DNA of 64,000 bases from Rhodanobacteraceae bacterium (GCA_003142815.1 PLNP01000042.1:1-64000), one strand, 5' to 3'. Positions 8,364 to 17,289 are shown, counted from the stretch's first letter. Notes: generated from the sequence alone by a model not told the origin. Translations and numbers: made by a program.

Positions 8364-8894
8364 ATGAACCCCTCAATTGAAGTCGTGGAAGCCGACATCA
8401 CCACGCTCGACGTCGACACCATCGTCAACGCCGCAAACGAAACCCTGCTCGGCGGTGGCGGCGTTGACGGCGCGATCCACCGCGCCGCCGGGCCGGGGCT
8501 GCTCGCTGCCTGTCGCGCATTGCCCGAAACGCGTCGCGGCGTGCGCTGTCCAACTGGCGAAGCACGCATCACGCCGGGTTTCCGGCTGCCGGCGTCGCAT
8601 GTGATCCACACGGTCGGTCCGGTCTGGCGCGGCGGCGCGCACGGTGAAGCCGGGCTGCTCGCGTCCTGCTATCGCACGTCCCTGAAACTTGCGCACGACC
8701 ACGGTATCGACCGAATCGCGTTTCCCGCGATCAGCTGCGGCAGCTACGGCTACCGCACCGAAGCGGCGACCGCGATCGCAGTGCGCGAAGTTCAAACGTG
8801 GCTCGCGGCGCAAGCACCGCCGCAGACGATCGTGTTCTGCTGTTTCGGCGCGACGATCGCGCGCGCTTATCGCGTCGTACTCGGCGTCGTTTGA
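8364..8894 (+). CDS. Macro-domain O-acetyl-ADP-ribose deacetylase (YmdB-like)
   Basis: 176 residues, full length for the YmdB/MacroD branch. Visible ADP-ribose-binding signatures are [26 protein letters not shown] (catalytic Asn and Gly-rich loop), [25 protein letters not shown] and [17 protein letters not shown]. It hydrolyses O-acetyl-ADP-ribose or removes mono-ADP-ribose from targets. The two preceding broken copies share its upstream sequence, so its promoter region has been duplicated. Confidence 0.92.
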   Translation: MNPSIEVVEADITTLDVDTIVNAANETLLGGGGVDGAIHRAAGPGLLAACRALPETRRGVRCPTGEARITPGFRLPASHVIHTVGPVWRGGAHGEAGLLASCYRTSLKLAHDHGIDRIAFPAISCGSYGYRTEAATAIAVREVQTWLAAQAPPQTIVFCCFGATIARAYRVVLGVV

Positions 8895-8923
8895 ACTTCC
8901 CGATTTCTTAACCTATCGTGCCT

Positions 8924-9044
8924 ATTGATTCGGAACGAATTCAGATTCAAATGAACCGAATCAATCCCCCCACCTTTGCCCTCCCCCGCTGGCGCAGGGG
9001 AGGGCAAGCGGAGGGCACTCACACTATCTGAGTGCCCGATCAAT
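8924..9044 (+). repeat. 120-bp palindromic intergenic element, copy 1
   Basis: Begins ATTGATTCGGAACGAATTC and ends GAGTGCCCGATCAAT. Inside are the pairs GATTCGG...CCGAATC, CCCTCCCC...GGGGAGGG and GGGCACTC...GAGTGCCC, so the whole can fold into serial stems with complementary ends (ATTGAT/ATCAAT). Near-identical copies lie at 10138-10254 and, reversed and shortened, at 17192-17280. Confidence 0.8.
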
Positions 9045-9102
9045 AATGATGGGCGCCGTGCCAGCGGTTGCCCGACCTTCCCCAAGACAGGACCCTCGCG
9101 TC

Positions 9103-10071
9103 ATGCGCTACGACAACATCCTCGACACCATCGGCAACACCCCCATCGTCAAACTGCATCGCCTGCCGCCGAAACACGTTGATGTTTACGTCAAGGTCGA
9201 AGCGTTCAATCCGGGCGGATCGGTCAAGGATCGCCTCGCGATCGGAGTCATCCTCGACGCCGAACAAAAGGGTCTGCTGAAACCCGGCGACACCGTGATC
9301 GAGGCGACCTCGGGCAACACCGGCATCGCGCTGGCGATGGTCTGCGCCGCGCGTGGCTACAAGTTCGTCGCGATCATGGCCGAGACGTTCTCGATCGAAC
9401 GCCGCAAGTTGATGCGCGCATACGGCACGAAGGTGATCCTGACCGCGGCCGCCGAACGCGGCACCGGCATGGTCCGCATCGCCGAGGAGCTCGCGAAGAA
9501 ACACGGCTGGTTCCTCGCGCGGCAATTCGAGAATCCCGCCAACCCGGCGTACCACCGCAACACGACGGCCGCCGAGATCCTGAGTGATTTCGCCGGCCAG
9601 CGCCTCGACTACTTCGTGTCCGGCTGGGGCACCGGTGGCACCCTGACCGGCGTCGGCGAAATGCTGCGGCTGGCACGACCCGAAGTGAAGATCATCGCGG
9701 CCGAACCCGCAGGCGCGGCGCTGCTGTCCGGCCAGGAATGGAAACCGCACAAGATCCAGGGCTGGACACCGGACCTTCTGCCGGGTGTGCTGAGCCGCAC
9801 GGTCGCGCATGGGATCGAACTCGTCGATGACGTCGTCGCACGCGACACCGCACGACGCCTCGCCACCGAGGAAGGCATCTTCGCCGGCATCTCCTCCGGC
9901 GCGACGCTCGCGGCAGCACTCAAGGTTGCCGAAAGCGCAGCGCAGGGATCGGTGCTGCTCGCGATCCTGCCGGACACCGGCGAACGCTACCTGTCGACGT
10001 TCCTGTTGGAGGGCGTCAATGAAGGCTCCGACGACGCGTGGCTGGCCTCATTGGATGCGCCACGCGTGTAG
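9103..10071 (+). CDS. cysK: Cysteine synthase (O-acetylserine sulfhydrylase)
   Basis: 322 residues from the ATG at 9103 (MRYDNILDTIGNTPIVKL), which is the family's standard start; the frame is open further upstream without family similarity. The PLP lysine lies in FNPGGSVKDR, the substrate loop is EATSGNTGIALA and the phosphate loop GWGTGGTLTG. It condenses O-acetyl-L-serine with sulfide to give L-cysteine in the cytoplasm. It stands alone, flanked on both sides by copies of the 120-bp palindromic element, and is followed by a clear terminator. CysM-type activity cannot be excluded from sequence alone. Confidence 0.92.
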   Translation: MRYDNILDTIGNTPIVKLHRLPPKHVDVYVKVEAFNPGGSVKDRLAIGVILDAEQKGLLKPGDTVIEATSGNTGIALAMVCAARGYKFVAIMAETFSIERRKLMRAYGTKVILTAAAERGTGMVRIAEELAKKHGWFLARQFENPANPAYHRNTTAAEILSDFAGQRLDYFVSGWGTGGTLTGVGEMLRLARPEVKIIAAEPAGAALLSGQEWKPHKIQGWTPDLLPGVLSRTVAHGIELVDDVVARDTARRLATEEGIFAGISSGATLAAALKVAESAAQGSVLLAILPDTGERYLSTFLLEGVNEGSDDAWLASLDAPRV

Positions 10072-10093
10072 TTGGCGCGCTCATCCGGAAACA

Positions 10094-10120
10094 AAAACGG
10101 GCGCTGCGTGCGCCCGTTTT
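10094..10120 (+). terminator. Rho-independent terminator of cysK
   Basis: A perfect 11-base stem AAAACGGGCGC / GCGCCCGTTTT with a 5-base loop starts 23 bases after the cysK stop codon and ends in a T run. Confidence 0.9.
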
Positions 10121-10137
10121 CGCATCTGTCGAACGCT

Positions 10138-10254
10138 ATTGATTCGGAACGAATTCAGATTCAGCGACCGAATCAATCCCTCACCCTTGCCCTCCCCCGC
10201 TGGCGCAGGGAGGGCAAGCCGAGGGCACTCAAACTATTTGAGTGCCGGAGCAAT
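10138..10254 (+). repeat. 120-bp palindromic intergenic element, copy 2
   Basis: Same order of blocks as copy 1 (ATTGATTCGGAACGAATTC start, CCCTCCCCC stem, GGGCACTC...GAGTGCC stem, CAAT end). It ends 7 bases before the aldolase stop codon (minus strand), so it occupies almost the whole convergent gap. Confidence 0.8.
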
Positions 10255-10260
10255 AGGCGC

Positions 10261-11271
10261 CTAGGTGCCTTTCTTCCATTGCCCCAGCGCGGCGAGGCCA
10301 TTCTGTTTCGCGCGCTGATGGACCATCGCTTGCGCCGCGGCGAAGTTTGCCTGCATGTCCTTGCTCCACAGCTGTAGCGCGGCGCTCTGCATCGCGCGGC
10401 CGTACGAGAACGATAGCGGCCACGGATGCGGGCCCATCTGGTTCATCGCGTTGAGATGCGCGGTGGCCTGCTCGTCGGACTGGCCGCCGGAGAGGAACAC
10501 GATGCCCGGCAGCGAGGCCGGTACCGCGGCCTTGAGGCAGCGAATGGTCGCTTCGGCGACTTCGTCGACGTCGGCCTGGTCGGGGCAATCCTTGCCGGAC
10601 ACGACCATGCTCGCCTTCAGGATCGTGCCCTCGAGCATCACGTTCTGCTCGTACAGCGCGCCGAACAGCGAGCGCAAAGTCGCCTCGGTGACCTCGTAGC
10701 AAACATCGAGATCGTGGTCGCCATCCATCAGCACCTCGGGTTCCACGATCGGCACGATGCCGGCTTCCTGGCACAGCGCCGCGTAACGCGCGAGCGCGTG
10801 CGAATTGGCTTCGATGCAGGTGCCGCTCGGCGTGTCGTCGCCGATCGAGATGACCGCGCGCCACTTCGCAAATTTCGCGCCGAGCTTGGCGTATTCGGCG
10901 AGGCGCTCGCGCAAGCCGTCGAGGCCTTCGGTCACGAGTTCGCCCGGGAAACCGGCCAGCGGCTTGGCACCGAGGTCGACCTTGATGCCGGGCAGGATGC
11001 CCGCGTCCAGCATGATCTTGGTGAACGGTACGCCGGCCTTGGTCGCCTGACGGATCGTCTCGTCATAGAGAATCGCGCCGGAGATGTGCTCGCCGAGTTT
11101 CGGCGCGGTCAGCAGCATCTCGCGGTAGGCGCGACGATTCTCCTCGGTGTTCGGTACGCCGACCGCATCGAAGCGTTTCTTGATCGTGGCGGTGGACTCG
11201 TCGATCGCGATGATGCCCTTGCCGGGCGCAACCATTGCCTGGGCAACGCTCTCAAGCTCTTCGATACTCAT
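10261..11271 (-). CDS. Class I fructose-bisphosphate aldolase
   Basis: 336 residues from the ATG at 11271, chosen because GGAG lies 8 bases upstream. It is the eukaryote-like class I type: GKGIIAIDESTATIKKRF near the start, FTKIMLDAGILPGIKVD, EPEVLMDGDHD, the Schiff-base lysine region LEGTILKASMV and LSGGQSDEQATAHLNAMN. It cleaves fructose 1,6-bisphosphate to DHAP and glyceraldehyde 3-phosphate in glycolysis and gluconeogenesis, without a metal. Pyruvate kinase and phosphoglycerate kinase lie nearby on the same strand, so this is a loose glycolytic gene group. Confidence 0.95.
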   Translation of the reverse strand: MSIEELESVAQAMVAPGKGIIAIDESTATIKKRFDAVGVPNTEENRRAYREMLLTAPKLGEHISGAILYDETIRQATKAGVPFTKIMLDAGILPGIKVDLGAKPLAGFPGELVTEGLDGLRERLAEYAKLGAKFAKWRAVISIGDDTPSGTCIEANSHALARYAALCQEAGIVPIVEPEVLMDGDHDLDVCYEVTEATLRSLFGALYEQNVMLEGTILKASMVVSGKDCPDQADVDEVAEATIRCLKAAVPASLPGIVFLSGGQSDEQATAHLNAMNQMGPHPWPLSFSYGRAMQSAALQLWSKDMQANFAAAQAMVHQRAKQNGLAALGQWKKGT

Positions 11272-11414
11272 CAGTAGCTCCGTCAAAACGAAAGCGCCCC
11301 GCGGCCGCTCGCTTGCGCCGGCCGGGGTCGGAATTCTCAGGGGGCGCGATTATAGGCCAGTTCGACGCCGGTTGCCGCGCGGGCGCGGGCGCCGATGGCG
11401 CCCTTGCGCCGTGC

Positions 11415-11861
11415 TCAGCGATCCTTCCAGTCGAGATGGTCGATCAGGCATTTCTGCATGACCGCAGCACGCGCGGCGGGGTCCGCCGGCAGGTTGAATG
11501 GGAAGATCAGCCAGCTGAACACGCGTTGCTTGCCGGCGTTGAACGCAGTCGCTTCGAAGTGGAGGCTGGCCACCTCGCTCAGCGCAACCTTGCCGAGATC
11601 GCCCACGGGTACGACGCGCTGCACCTTGGCCGTGCTGGTGTTGCCGTCCTTCTCGACCACGAACGACACCGTCGCGCAGCCGGGCTGCTGGATGTTCTGG
11701 CCGTAGTTGGGCGCGTCGGCCTCGACCGACGAGTTGATCATCGTCCAGTAGCTGGCAAGTTTTTCGGACGCGACCACGCGCGGCGGCGTCTGGTTCATCG
11801 ATTGCGCGGCTGCGCTGGCGCAGCAGACGACGGCAAAGGCGGCTAATGATCGACGCAACAT
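11415..11861 (-). CDS. Small exported protein with a TonB-C-like domain
   Basis: 148 residues. Signal peptide LAAFAVVCCASAAAQS (cleavage after about residue 19). The mature part resembles the TonB C-terminal fold: PGCATVSFVVEKDGNTSTAKVQRVVPVGDLGKVALSEVASLHFE. It lacks an N-terminal anchor and Pro-rich linker, so it is not a complete energy transducer. It lies between aldolase and pyruvate kinase on the same strand. Function unknown. Confidence 0.7.
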   Translation of the reverse strand: MLRRSLAAFAVVCCASAAAQSMNQTPPRVVASEKLASYWTMINSSVEADAPNYGQNIQQPGCATVSFVVEKDGNTSTAKVQRVVPVGDLGKVALSEVASLHFEATAFNAGKQRVFSWLIFPFNLPADPAARAAVMQKCLIDHLDWKDR

Positions 11862-11944
11862 GGGACGACTCCTCTGGTCGGACGATCCATCGATCGCGTG
11901 ATGTTCATTCTACGACTGCAGCCCCTTCCCCACACAGATACGCT

Positions 11945-13411
11945 CTACAAGTCCCCGAGCCCTTCCGCGACACCGCCCTGCCCGACCTTGAGCAGCTTCA
12001 GCGTATTGGTGCCCCCAAGCTGGCCGGTGTGGTCGCCGTTGGTGACGATCACGCGGTCGTCGATGGCGAGATGGCCGAGCTTGAACAAGTGCTGGATCGC
12101 ATCACGCGCGGCTTGGGTCGGGCCGACGCCCTGCGCGTCGAATGCAATCGGGTGCACGTCGCGGTAGAGCAGCATGCGCCGACGTGCGGCCGCGTCGCGC
12201 GACAACGCGTAGATCGGCACGGTCGAGCGATACCGCGACAACCACTGCGCGGTCGCGCCGCTTTCGGTCAGCGCGACGATCGCGCGCACGCCGACCTGGC
12301 CGGCCATGAACATCGCGGCGAGCGCGATCGCCTGGTCGGTGCGGTCGAGCCGGTGCGCACCGGCGGACAGGTCCTCGGTCGGCTCGAACTGGCGTTCCGC
12401 GCCGAGGCAGACCCGGCGCATCGCCGCGACCGCCTTGTCTGGATGCTTCCCGGTCGCGGTCTCCTGCGACAGCATGACCGCGTCGGTGCCGTCGATCACC
12501 GCATTGGCGACATCGAGCACCTCGGCGCGGGTCGGGATCGGCGATTCGACCATCGACTGCATCATCTGCGTCGCGGTGATCACGACGCGGCTCTGCACCA
12601 GCGCCTCGCGGATGATCTTCTTTTGCAGGCCAGGCAGTTCCGCGTCACCGATCTCGACGCCAAGATCGCCGCGCGCAACCATCACCGCGTCCGACACTTC
12701 AACGATTTCGACGAGGTTTTCGATCGCCTCGGCGCGTTCGATCTTCGCGACCAGCGCCGCCGTGCCGCCCGCGGCGCGCAGCAACGCGCGTGCCTGCTCG
12801 ACATCGTCGGCCGTCTTCACAAACGAGACCGCGAGAAAATCCGCTTCGAGTTCGGCGGCAAGCTTGATATCGCTGCGGTCCTTGTCCGACAACGCGGCGA
12901 CCGTGAGTCCGCCACCCTGCCGGTTGATCCCCTTGCGGTCGGACAGGCGTCCGCCGACGAGCACGCTGCAACGAACCTGCTGGTCGGCCGCGTCGATCAC
13001 CTCGAGCGCGATCAGACCATCATCGAGCAGCAACACGTCCGCCGGTTTCACGTCGCGCCACAACTCGTGGTAGCTCACACCGACCCGCGTCGCATCACCA
13101 AGCGGCGCATCCGACCGGCAATCGAGCGTGAACGGCTGACCCGGCACCAGTTCGACCGGGCCGGCGGCGAAGCGTTCGACGCGGATCTTCGGGCCCTGCA
13201 GGTCGGCGAGCACGGCGACTTCAAGCCCGAGTTCCATCGCGGCCGCGCGCACCGCCGCGGCGCGCTGCCGGTGATCGTCGGGCGTGCCATGCGAGAGATT
13301 CAGGCGCACCACATCGACGCCCTCGCCGATCAGGCGCTTCAGCACGCCCGGCGCATCGGTGGCCGGCCCCAGCGTGGCAATGATCTTGGTGCGGCGGAGT
13401 TGCTCTTGCAC
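11945..13411 (-). CDS. pyk: Pyruvate kinase
   Basis: 488 residues from a GTG at 13411, chosen because AGGAG lies 8 bases upstream and the family start (QEQLRRTKIIATLGPATD) follows at once; the longer frame has no similarity. Motifs: RLNLSHG, the active-site region AALVAKIERAEAIENL, MVARGDLGVEIG and ITATQMMQSM. It converts phosphoenolpyruvate and ADP to pyruvate and ATP. Domain A/B/A order and C domain are complete. Confidence 0.95.
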   Translation of the reverse strand: MQEQLRRTKIIATLGPATDAPGVLKRLIGEGVDVVRLNLSHGTPDDHRQRAAAVRAAAMELGLEVAVLADLQGPKIRVERFAAGPVELVPGQPFTLDCRSDAPLGDATRVGVSYHELWRDVKPADVLLLDDGLIALEVIDAADQQVRCSVLVGGRLSDRKGINRQGGGLTVAALSDKDRSDIKLAAELEADFLAVSFVKTADDVEQARALLRAAGGTAALVAKIERAEAIENLVEIVEVSDAVMVARGDLGVEIGDAELPGLQKKIIREALVQSRVVITATQMMQSMVESPIPTRAEVLDVANAVIDGTDAVMLSQETATGKHPDKAVAAMRRVCLGAERQFEPTEDLSAGAHRLDRTDQAIALAAMFMAGQVGVRAIVALTESGATAQWLSRYRSTVPIYALSRDAAARRRMLLYRDVHPIAFDAQGVGPTQAARDAIQHLFKLGHLAIDDRVIVTNGDHTGQLGGTNTLKLLKVGQGGVAEGLGDL

Positions 13412-13664
13412 GTGCGGCTCTCCTGTCCTTGATGGGGGCGATGGCGCGACGGCGGAGTCGTCGTACGCGCGCGGCGGTCCGATCGATCGCGGCCGCCGCC
13501 GTAGCGGGACGGGACGAGGCGTCGCCGCGTCCCCTCGGATCATACTCGAGCTGAGTGGTCAGTTCAGTAGCGGCTCCGACGCCGAAACGATGCCTGCGTG
13601 TGGCGATCAGACGCATGCTTGCAGCGGCTGCGGCGACGATCACCGCCTGCCTATATTTGTATTT

Positions 13665-13698
13665 TTGACAATTAAATCGCACACAATTTATTTTTGTG
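13665..13698 (+). promoter_or_regulatory. Candidate ohrR promoter/operator
   Basis: TTGACA at 13665-13670 followed after about 17 bases by a weak AT-rich -10 (TTATTT). The same stretch holds CAATTAAAT and CAATTTATT half-sites, in line with the AT-rich palindromes bound by OhrR. It stands out as a strongly AT-rich patch in GC-rich surroundings just upstream of ohrR. Confidence 0.55.
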
Positions 13699-13710
13699 CT
13701 TGAATGCTCC

Positions 13711-14178
13711 ATGCATCGCCGGACCGCCTCCGCTCTCGACCTGAACGAACAACTCTGTTTCGCGCTGTACGCCGCCTCGCGCAGGATGACCGCCGCGTAC
13801 CGACCCCTGCTCGACGCGCTCGACCTGACCTATCCGCAATACCTGGTCATGCTGGTGCTGTGGGAGCAGGACGGCTTGACCGTGCGCGAACTCGGCGCGC
13901 GGCTGCAGCTCGACTCCGGCACGCTGACACCGCTCCTGAAGCGGCTCGAACGCGCCGGGCTGATTTCGCGCAGGCGCCGCGTCAGCGACGAACGTGAAGT
14001 CGAAGTCGGTCTGACCCGCAGCGGGCGCATCCTGCGCGCAGGCGCGGAAAGCATTCCGCAGTGCATGCAGGGCCGCACCGGCCTGTCGTCGGCCACCTTG
14101 ATCCGCCTGCGAGTCGGACTGAGAACGCTCGCCGCAAACCTGCTGTCCCCCATGGATTCCGAAGGAGAATCCTCATGA
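13711..14178 (+). CDS. ohrR: OhrR, MarR-family organic peroxide sensor
   Basis: 155 residues from the ATG at 13711; an in-frame GTG at 13696 is an alternative. It carries the redox cysteine of the family in LNEQLCFALYAASR (about residue 15), the Tyr-rich YPQYLVMLVLWE segment, winged-helix LTVRELGARLQLDSGTLTPLLKRLE and the wing RRRRVSDEREVEV. Oxidation of the cysteine by organic hydroperoxides releases it from DNA. It overlaps ohr by 4 bases (ATGA), making an ohrR-ohr operon. Confidence 0.92.
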   Translation: MHRRTASALDLNEQLCFALYAASRRMTAAYRPLLDALDLTYPQYLVMLVLWEQDGLTVRELGARLQLDSGTLTPLLKRLERAGLISRRRRVSDEREVEVGLTRSGRILRAGAESIPQCMQGRTGLSSATLIRLRVGLRTLAANLLSPMDSEGESS

Positions 14179-14600
14179 GCATCGACAAGATCCTGTACAC
14201 CGCAACCGCCACCGCCAAGGGCGGCCGTGAAGGCCATGTGCGCAGCAGCGACGGCCTGGTCGATATCGACCTCAGGCTGCCCAAGGAAATGGGCGGCGCC
14301 GGCGGTGGCAGCAATCCGGAACAGTTGTTCGCGGCCGGCTATGCGGCCTGCTTCGAGGGCGCGGTGCGTCACGTCGCGAGCCAGCGCAAGATCAAGCTCA
14401 ATGACGCGAGCGTGACCGCGCATGTCGGCATCGGCCCGCGTGAACCGACCGGTTTCGGCATCGCGGTAGAGCTCGACGTCAGCTTGCCCGGCGTCGAGCG
14501 CAGCGTCGCGCAGGAACTCGTCAACACCGCCCACAACGATATCTGCCCGTACTCGCATGCGACGCGCGGCAATGTCGACGTGCAGATCAAGTTGGTCTGA
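14175..14600 (+). CDS. ohr: Organic hydroperoxide resistance protein Ohr
   Basis: 141 residues with RBS GAAGGAG. OsmC/Ohr fold with the two catalytic cysteines visible in YAACFEGA and CPYSHAT, and the Ohr-type N-terminus ILYTATATAKGGREGHVRSSDG. It is a thiol peroxidase reducing organic hydroperoxides with dihydrolipoamide as electron donor. It is translationally coupled to ohrR. Confidence 0.95.
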   Translation: MSIDKILYTATATAKGGREGHVRSSDGLVDIDLRLPKEMGGAGGGSNPEQLFAAGYAACFEGAVRHVASQRKIKLNDASVTAHVGIGPREPTGFGIAVELDVSLPGVERSVAQELVNTAHNDICPYSHATRGNVDVQIKLV

Positions 14601-14644
14601 TCGAGTTCGCGATTGAGTAGTACTTCAGTTTGAACGATCACCAC

Positions 14645-14691
14645 CGTTCGCCCTGAGGTATCGACGGCGCGCGCAGGAGCGCGCGCGAACG
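14645..14691. terminator. Stem-loop between convergent ohr and pgk
   Basis: Outer arms CGTTCG/CGAACG enclose an inner perfect stem GCGCGCGC-AGGA-GCGCGCGC. No strong T run follows, so it is a weak terminator candidate. It also contains the TTCGCCCTGAG core of the repeat at 4416. Confidence 0.5.
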
Positions 14692-14729
14692 GCAGACCGC
14701 TTGGGGTAGGGGGAGTAGAAGAACGCTTT

Positions 14730-15923
14730 TCACCTTCCGGCGCGCGCCTTGAGTGCCGCGACCGCCGGCAGTTCCTTGCCTTCGAGGAATTCGAGGAACG
14801 CGCCGCCGCCGGTCGAGATGTAGGACACCTTGTCGGCAACGCCGTATTTCTCGATCGCGGCCAGCGTGTCGCCGCCGCCGGCGATCGAGAACGCCTTCGA
14901 GTCGGCGATCGCGTGCGCCAGGGTCTCGGTGCCATTGCCGAACGCATCGAACTCGAACACGCCGACCGGACCGTTCCAGACTACGGTGCCCGCCTTCGCA
15001 ATCAACGCCGCATAGCGCTGCGCGGTGGCCGGCCCGATGTCGAGAATCATGTCGCCATCGGCGACTGCGGCGACCGCCTTCACTGTCGCCGGAGCATTGG
15101 CCGCGAACGCGGACGCGACGACGACATCGGACGGAATCGGCACGTCTGCGCCGCGTGTCTTCGCATCGGCGATGATCTTCCTCGCGATATCGAGCAGGTC
15201 CATCTCGACCAGCGACTTGCCGACCTTGTATCCGGCCGCCGCGATGAACGTATTCGCGATGCCCCCGCCGACGATCAACTGATCGACCTTGCCGACCAGG
15301 GTTTCGAGCAGGGTCAATTTCGTCGACACCTTGGAGCCGGCGACGATCGCGAGCAGAGGCCGCGCCGGATGTTCCAGCGCGCGTCCGAGCGCATCGAGTT
15401 CCGCCATCAGCAGCGGACCGCCGGCGGCGACCTTCGCGTAGCGGATCGCGCCATGCGTCGACGCCTGCGCGCGATGCGCGGTACCGAACGCATCCATCAC
15501 GAACACGTCGCAGAGTGCCGCATACTTCTTCGCGAGCGCGTCGTCGTCCTTGCCTTCGCCGATATTCATCCGGCAGTTTTCGAGCAAAACGATCTGGCCG
15601 GGCTTCACCTCGACGCCCTCGACCCAGTCGCGGATCAGTGGCACCTCGCGGCCGAGCAGCTCACCGAGCCGCTGCGCGACCGGCGCCAGCGAATCTGCGG
15701 CACTCCACTGCCCTTCCTGCGGCCGACCCAGATGCGACATGACCATCACTGCCGCGCCCTTGTCGAGCGCGAGTCTCAGCGTCGGCAGCGCCGCCAGAAT
15801 GCGGGTTTCGGAGGTGATCCGGCCGGGCTGTCCATTGCTGTGCTCGATCGGCACATTCAAGTCTTCTCTGATCAATACGCGCTTTCCGGCGAGATCGAGC
15901 TCGCACATGCGGACGACGGACAT
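14730..15923 (-). CDS. pgk: Phosphoglycerate kinase
   Basis: 397 residues from the ATG at 15923, preceded by AGGAG at 5 bases. Motifs: [87 protein letters not shown] and the C-terminal [12 protein letters not shown]. It transfers phosphate between 1,3-bisphosphoglycerate and ADP. Complete and full length. Confidence 0.96.
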   Translation of the reverse strand: MSVVRMCELDLAGKRVLIREDLNVPIEHSNGQPGRITSETRILAALPTLRLALDKGAAVMVMSHLGRPQEGQWSAADSLAPVAQRLGELLGREVPLIRDWVEGVEVKPGQIVLLENCRMNIGEGKDDDALAKKYAALCDVFVMDAFGTAHRAQASTHGAIRYAKVAAGGPLLMAELDALGRALEHPARPLLAIVAGSKVSTKLTLLETLVGKVDQLIVGGGIANTFIAAAGYKVGKSLVEMDLLDIARKIIADAKTRGADVPIPSDVVVASAFAANAPATVKAVAAVADGDMILDIGPATAQRYAALIAKAGTVVWNGPVGVFEFDAFGNGTETLAHAIADSKAFSIAGGGDTLAAIEKYGVADKVSYISTGGGAFLEFLEGKELPAVAALKARAGR

Positions 15924-16118
15924 CAGAACTCCTTGCAGGACGAACGCGGCACGACCCGCGCGGCCCGCCATTACAGCGACAGTGCGGGCTGCGTGCAATC
16001 GTTCGTCGGAATGGCCGCGCATGACGTGACTCGCGCAATCGACGCGAAGTGGCTCCTGCGCCGCGCACGCGTGGCCGCTAGCATGCGTGTTTTCGGGCAG
16101 CCGACGAGTGGACACACG

Positions 16119-16268
16119 ATGAGCGCGCACACCGCAACGATCTGCTGGAGCCGCGGCGACGCGGACTTCATCAGAGGCCGCTACTCACGTCGCCACGAAG
16201 CCGCGCATGCGCGCTGCTTCATCGCGAGCTCGGTGAAGGCGACGATCCGCGTCGGATCCCCACCATGA
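16119..16268 (+). pseudogene. OsmC-family remnant with a large internal deletion
   Basis: A 49-codon frame starts [13 protein letters not shown] and reaches RYSRRHE, the start of OsmC-like peroxidase proteins that normally run about 140 residues. It then jumps directly to AAHARCFIASSVKATIRV, which resembles the family C-terminus (the HE-CFIANSVK second-cysteine helix). The first reactive cysteine and central helix are missing, so some 90 residues were lost while the frame was kept. Family recognition is from memory. The rest of the 15924-16530 gap shows no other gene. Confidence 0.65.
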
Positions 16269-16530
16269 GAACCGGCGCTGCGATCGCGTTCGGCGATGCA
16301 CTGGCGTGGCTGCCGACGTCTGCGGCACGGCGGGAGGGCTCGCTGCAATCGACAGGGAAGCGACTGTAACGCACCGACGGCGCTCCGCTGCTGGGCCGAA
16401 AGTGCCAAAGTTCGGCGTTTCCGCGCACCTGCGAGAGCGGCAGCGTCCGCCGCAGGCCACCTATTCCGTGGCACGTCTTTTGCTTTCGCCATCCCTGAAC
16501 ATGACTTCGATCAGCCCCTGAGGATTCCCC

Positions 16531-17193
16531 ATGATGGACGGCGCTTGCCAACAGGAAGCCCGCGGCACCGCCACGGGACCGTTCCACGCGATGATCGATG
16601 TGATGGACAGCGTTCGCGGCTACGGCGTCGCAACCACATTGGCCCACGGCTCGAACGAGACGATGAATAACGTTCACCAGCAAAACCGCGACAGTGTTGG
16701 CACCAACCCAGGCGACGGAATGATCCAGTGGCATTCCCGCTACGACGGCTTGGTCACGATCGCCCAGCTTGGCGACAAGGCAGTCGCCGGCATCTCCGGT
16801 CCCTGGTCGGGCCAGTACGCCTTGACCTGGTGGGACCGCCCACTGTCCACGCGTCACCTCGAACTGTTCGACTCGCTGGACGACGCCAAGCGCGAGGTCG
16901 AGGAATGGGCGCGGCGCATGCGCACCGGCAACTATTCCCTGGCAGCGTCGAGCCTGCAGCCGGGCGCGACGCCAACCCGCGTGCAAGCACCCACGCCAGT
17001 ACCCGCGCAGGCACCCACCTGCACGCACGCGTCACAACCGGACTTGCTGGCCCGGATGCGCGCCGCCCTGCTGCCGAGCCTGCGCATGCAGAAACCGAAC
17101 GCTGCGTTGCTCGACAGCATCGAATGCCTGCGTCGTCACCAGGCTTGCGCGAATACCGATATCAGCGACCTGCATTTCGCGGCACGCGATTAG
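16531..17193 (+). CDS. Hypothetical protein
   Basis: 220 residues, with GAGGA 6 bases before the ATG. I do not recognise the family. The centre (about 65-130) looks globular: IQWHSRYDGLVTIAQLGDKAVAGISGPW.GQYALTWWDRP, followed by LDDAKREVEEWARRM. A Pro/Ala/Thr-rich linker follows (about 140-165), then a helical C-terminus with two cysteines. No signal peptide or membrane segment. The stop codon coincides with the edge of palindromic element copy 3. Confidence 0.6.
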   Translation: MMDGACQQEARGTATGPFHAMIDVMDSVRGYGVATTLAHGSNETMNNVHQQNRDSVGTNPGDGMIQWHSRYDGLVTIAQLGDKAVAGISGPWSGQYALTWWDRPLSTRHLELFDSLDDAKREVEEWARRMRTGNYSLAASSLQPGATPTRVQAPTPVPAQAPTCTHASQPDLLARMRAALLPSLRMQKPNAALLDSIECLRRHQACANTDISDLHFAARD

Positions 17194-17280
17194 TGATCCG
17201 GCACTCAGAGTTTGAGTGCCCTCCGCGCAAGGGTGGGGGGATTGATTCGGTCGCCGAATCGGAATTCGTTCCGAATCAAT
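17192..17280 (-). repeat. Palindromic intergenic element, copy 3 (reversed, shortened)
   Basis: Reverse orientation of the element at 8924 and 10138: GGCACTCAGAGTTTGAGTGCC stem, then CAAGGGTGGGGGGATTGATTCGG and CCGAATCGGAATTCGTTCC ending GAATCAAT. It lacks the CCCTCCCCCGCTGGCGCAGGG stem of the other copies. It begins at the stop codon of the preceding gene and ends 10 bases before the NYN gene stop. Confidence 0.75.
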
Positions 17281-17289
17281 AGGTCAGTG

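Larger units (their letters stand above)
7905..8384. repeat. 234-bp tandem repeat ahead of the macro-domain gene
   Basis: Equivalent codons of the three gene starts fall at 7917, 8151 and 8385, an exact 234-base (78-codon) period. Each unit joins about 100 bases of macro-domain gene start to about 130 bases that hold a GAGTCCAGTGGACTC palindrome and the phrase CCTAGCAACGACTCGACACC. The third unit continues into the complete gene. Confidence 0.8.

Noticed and set aside
11846-13432. 528-codon frame opposite pyruvate kinase
   Set aside because: Antisense shadow of a conserved enzyme.
16181-16492. Minus-strand 103-codon ORF after the osmC remnant
   Set aside because: Arg/Pro-rich, no RBS or family features; treated as non-coding.
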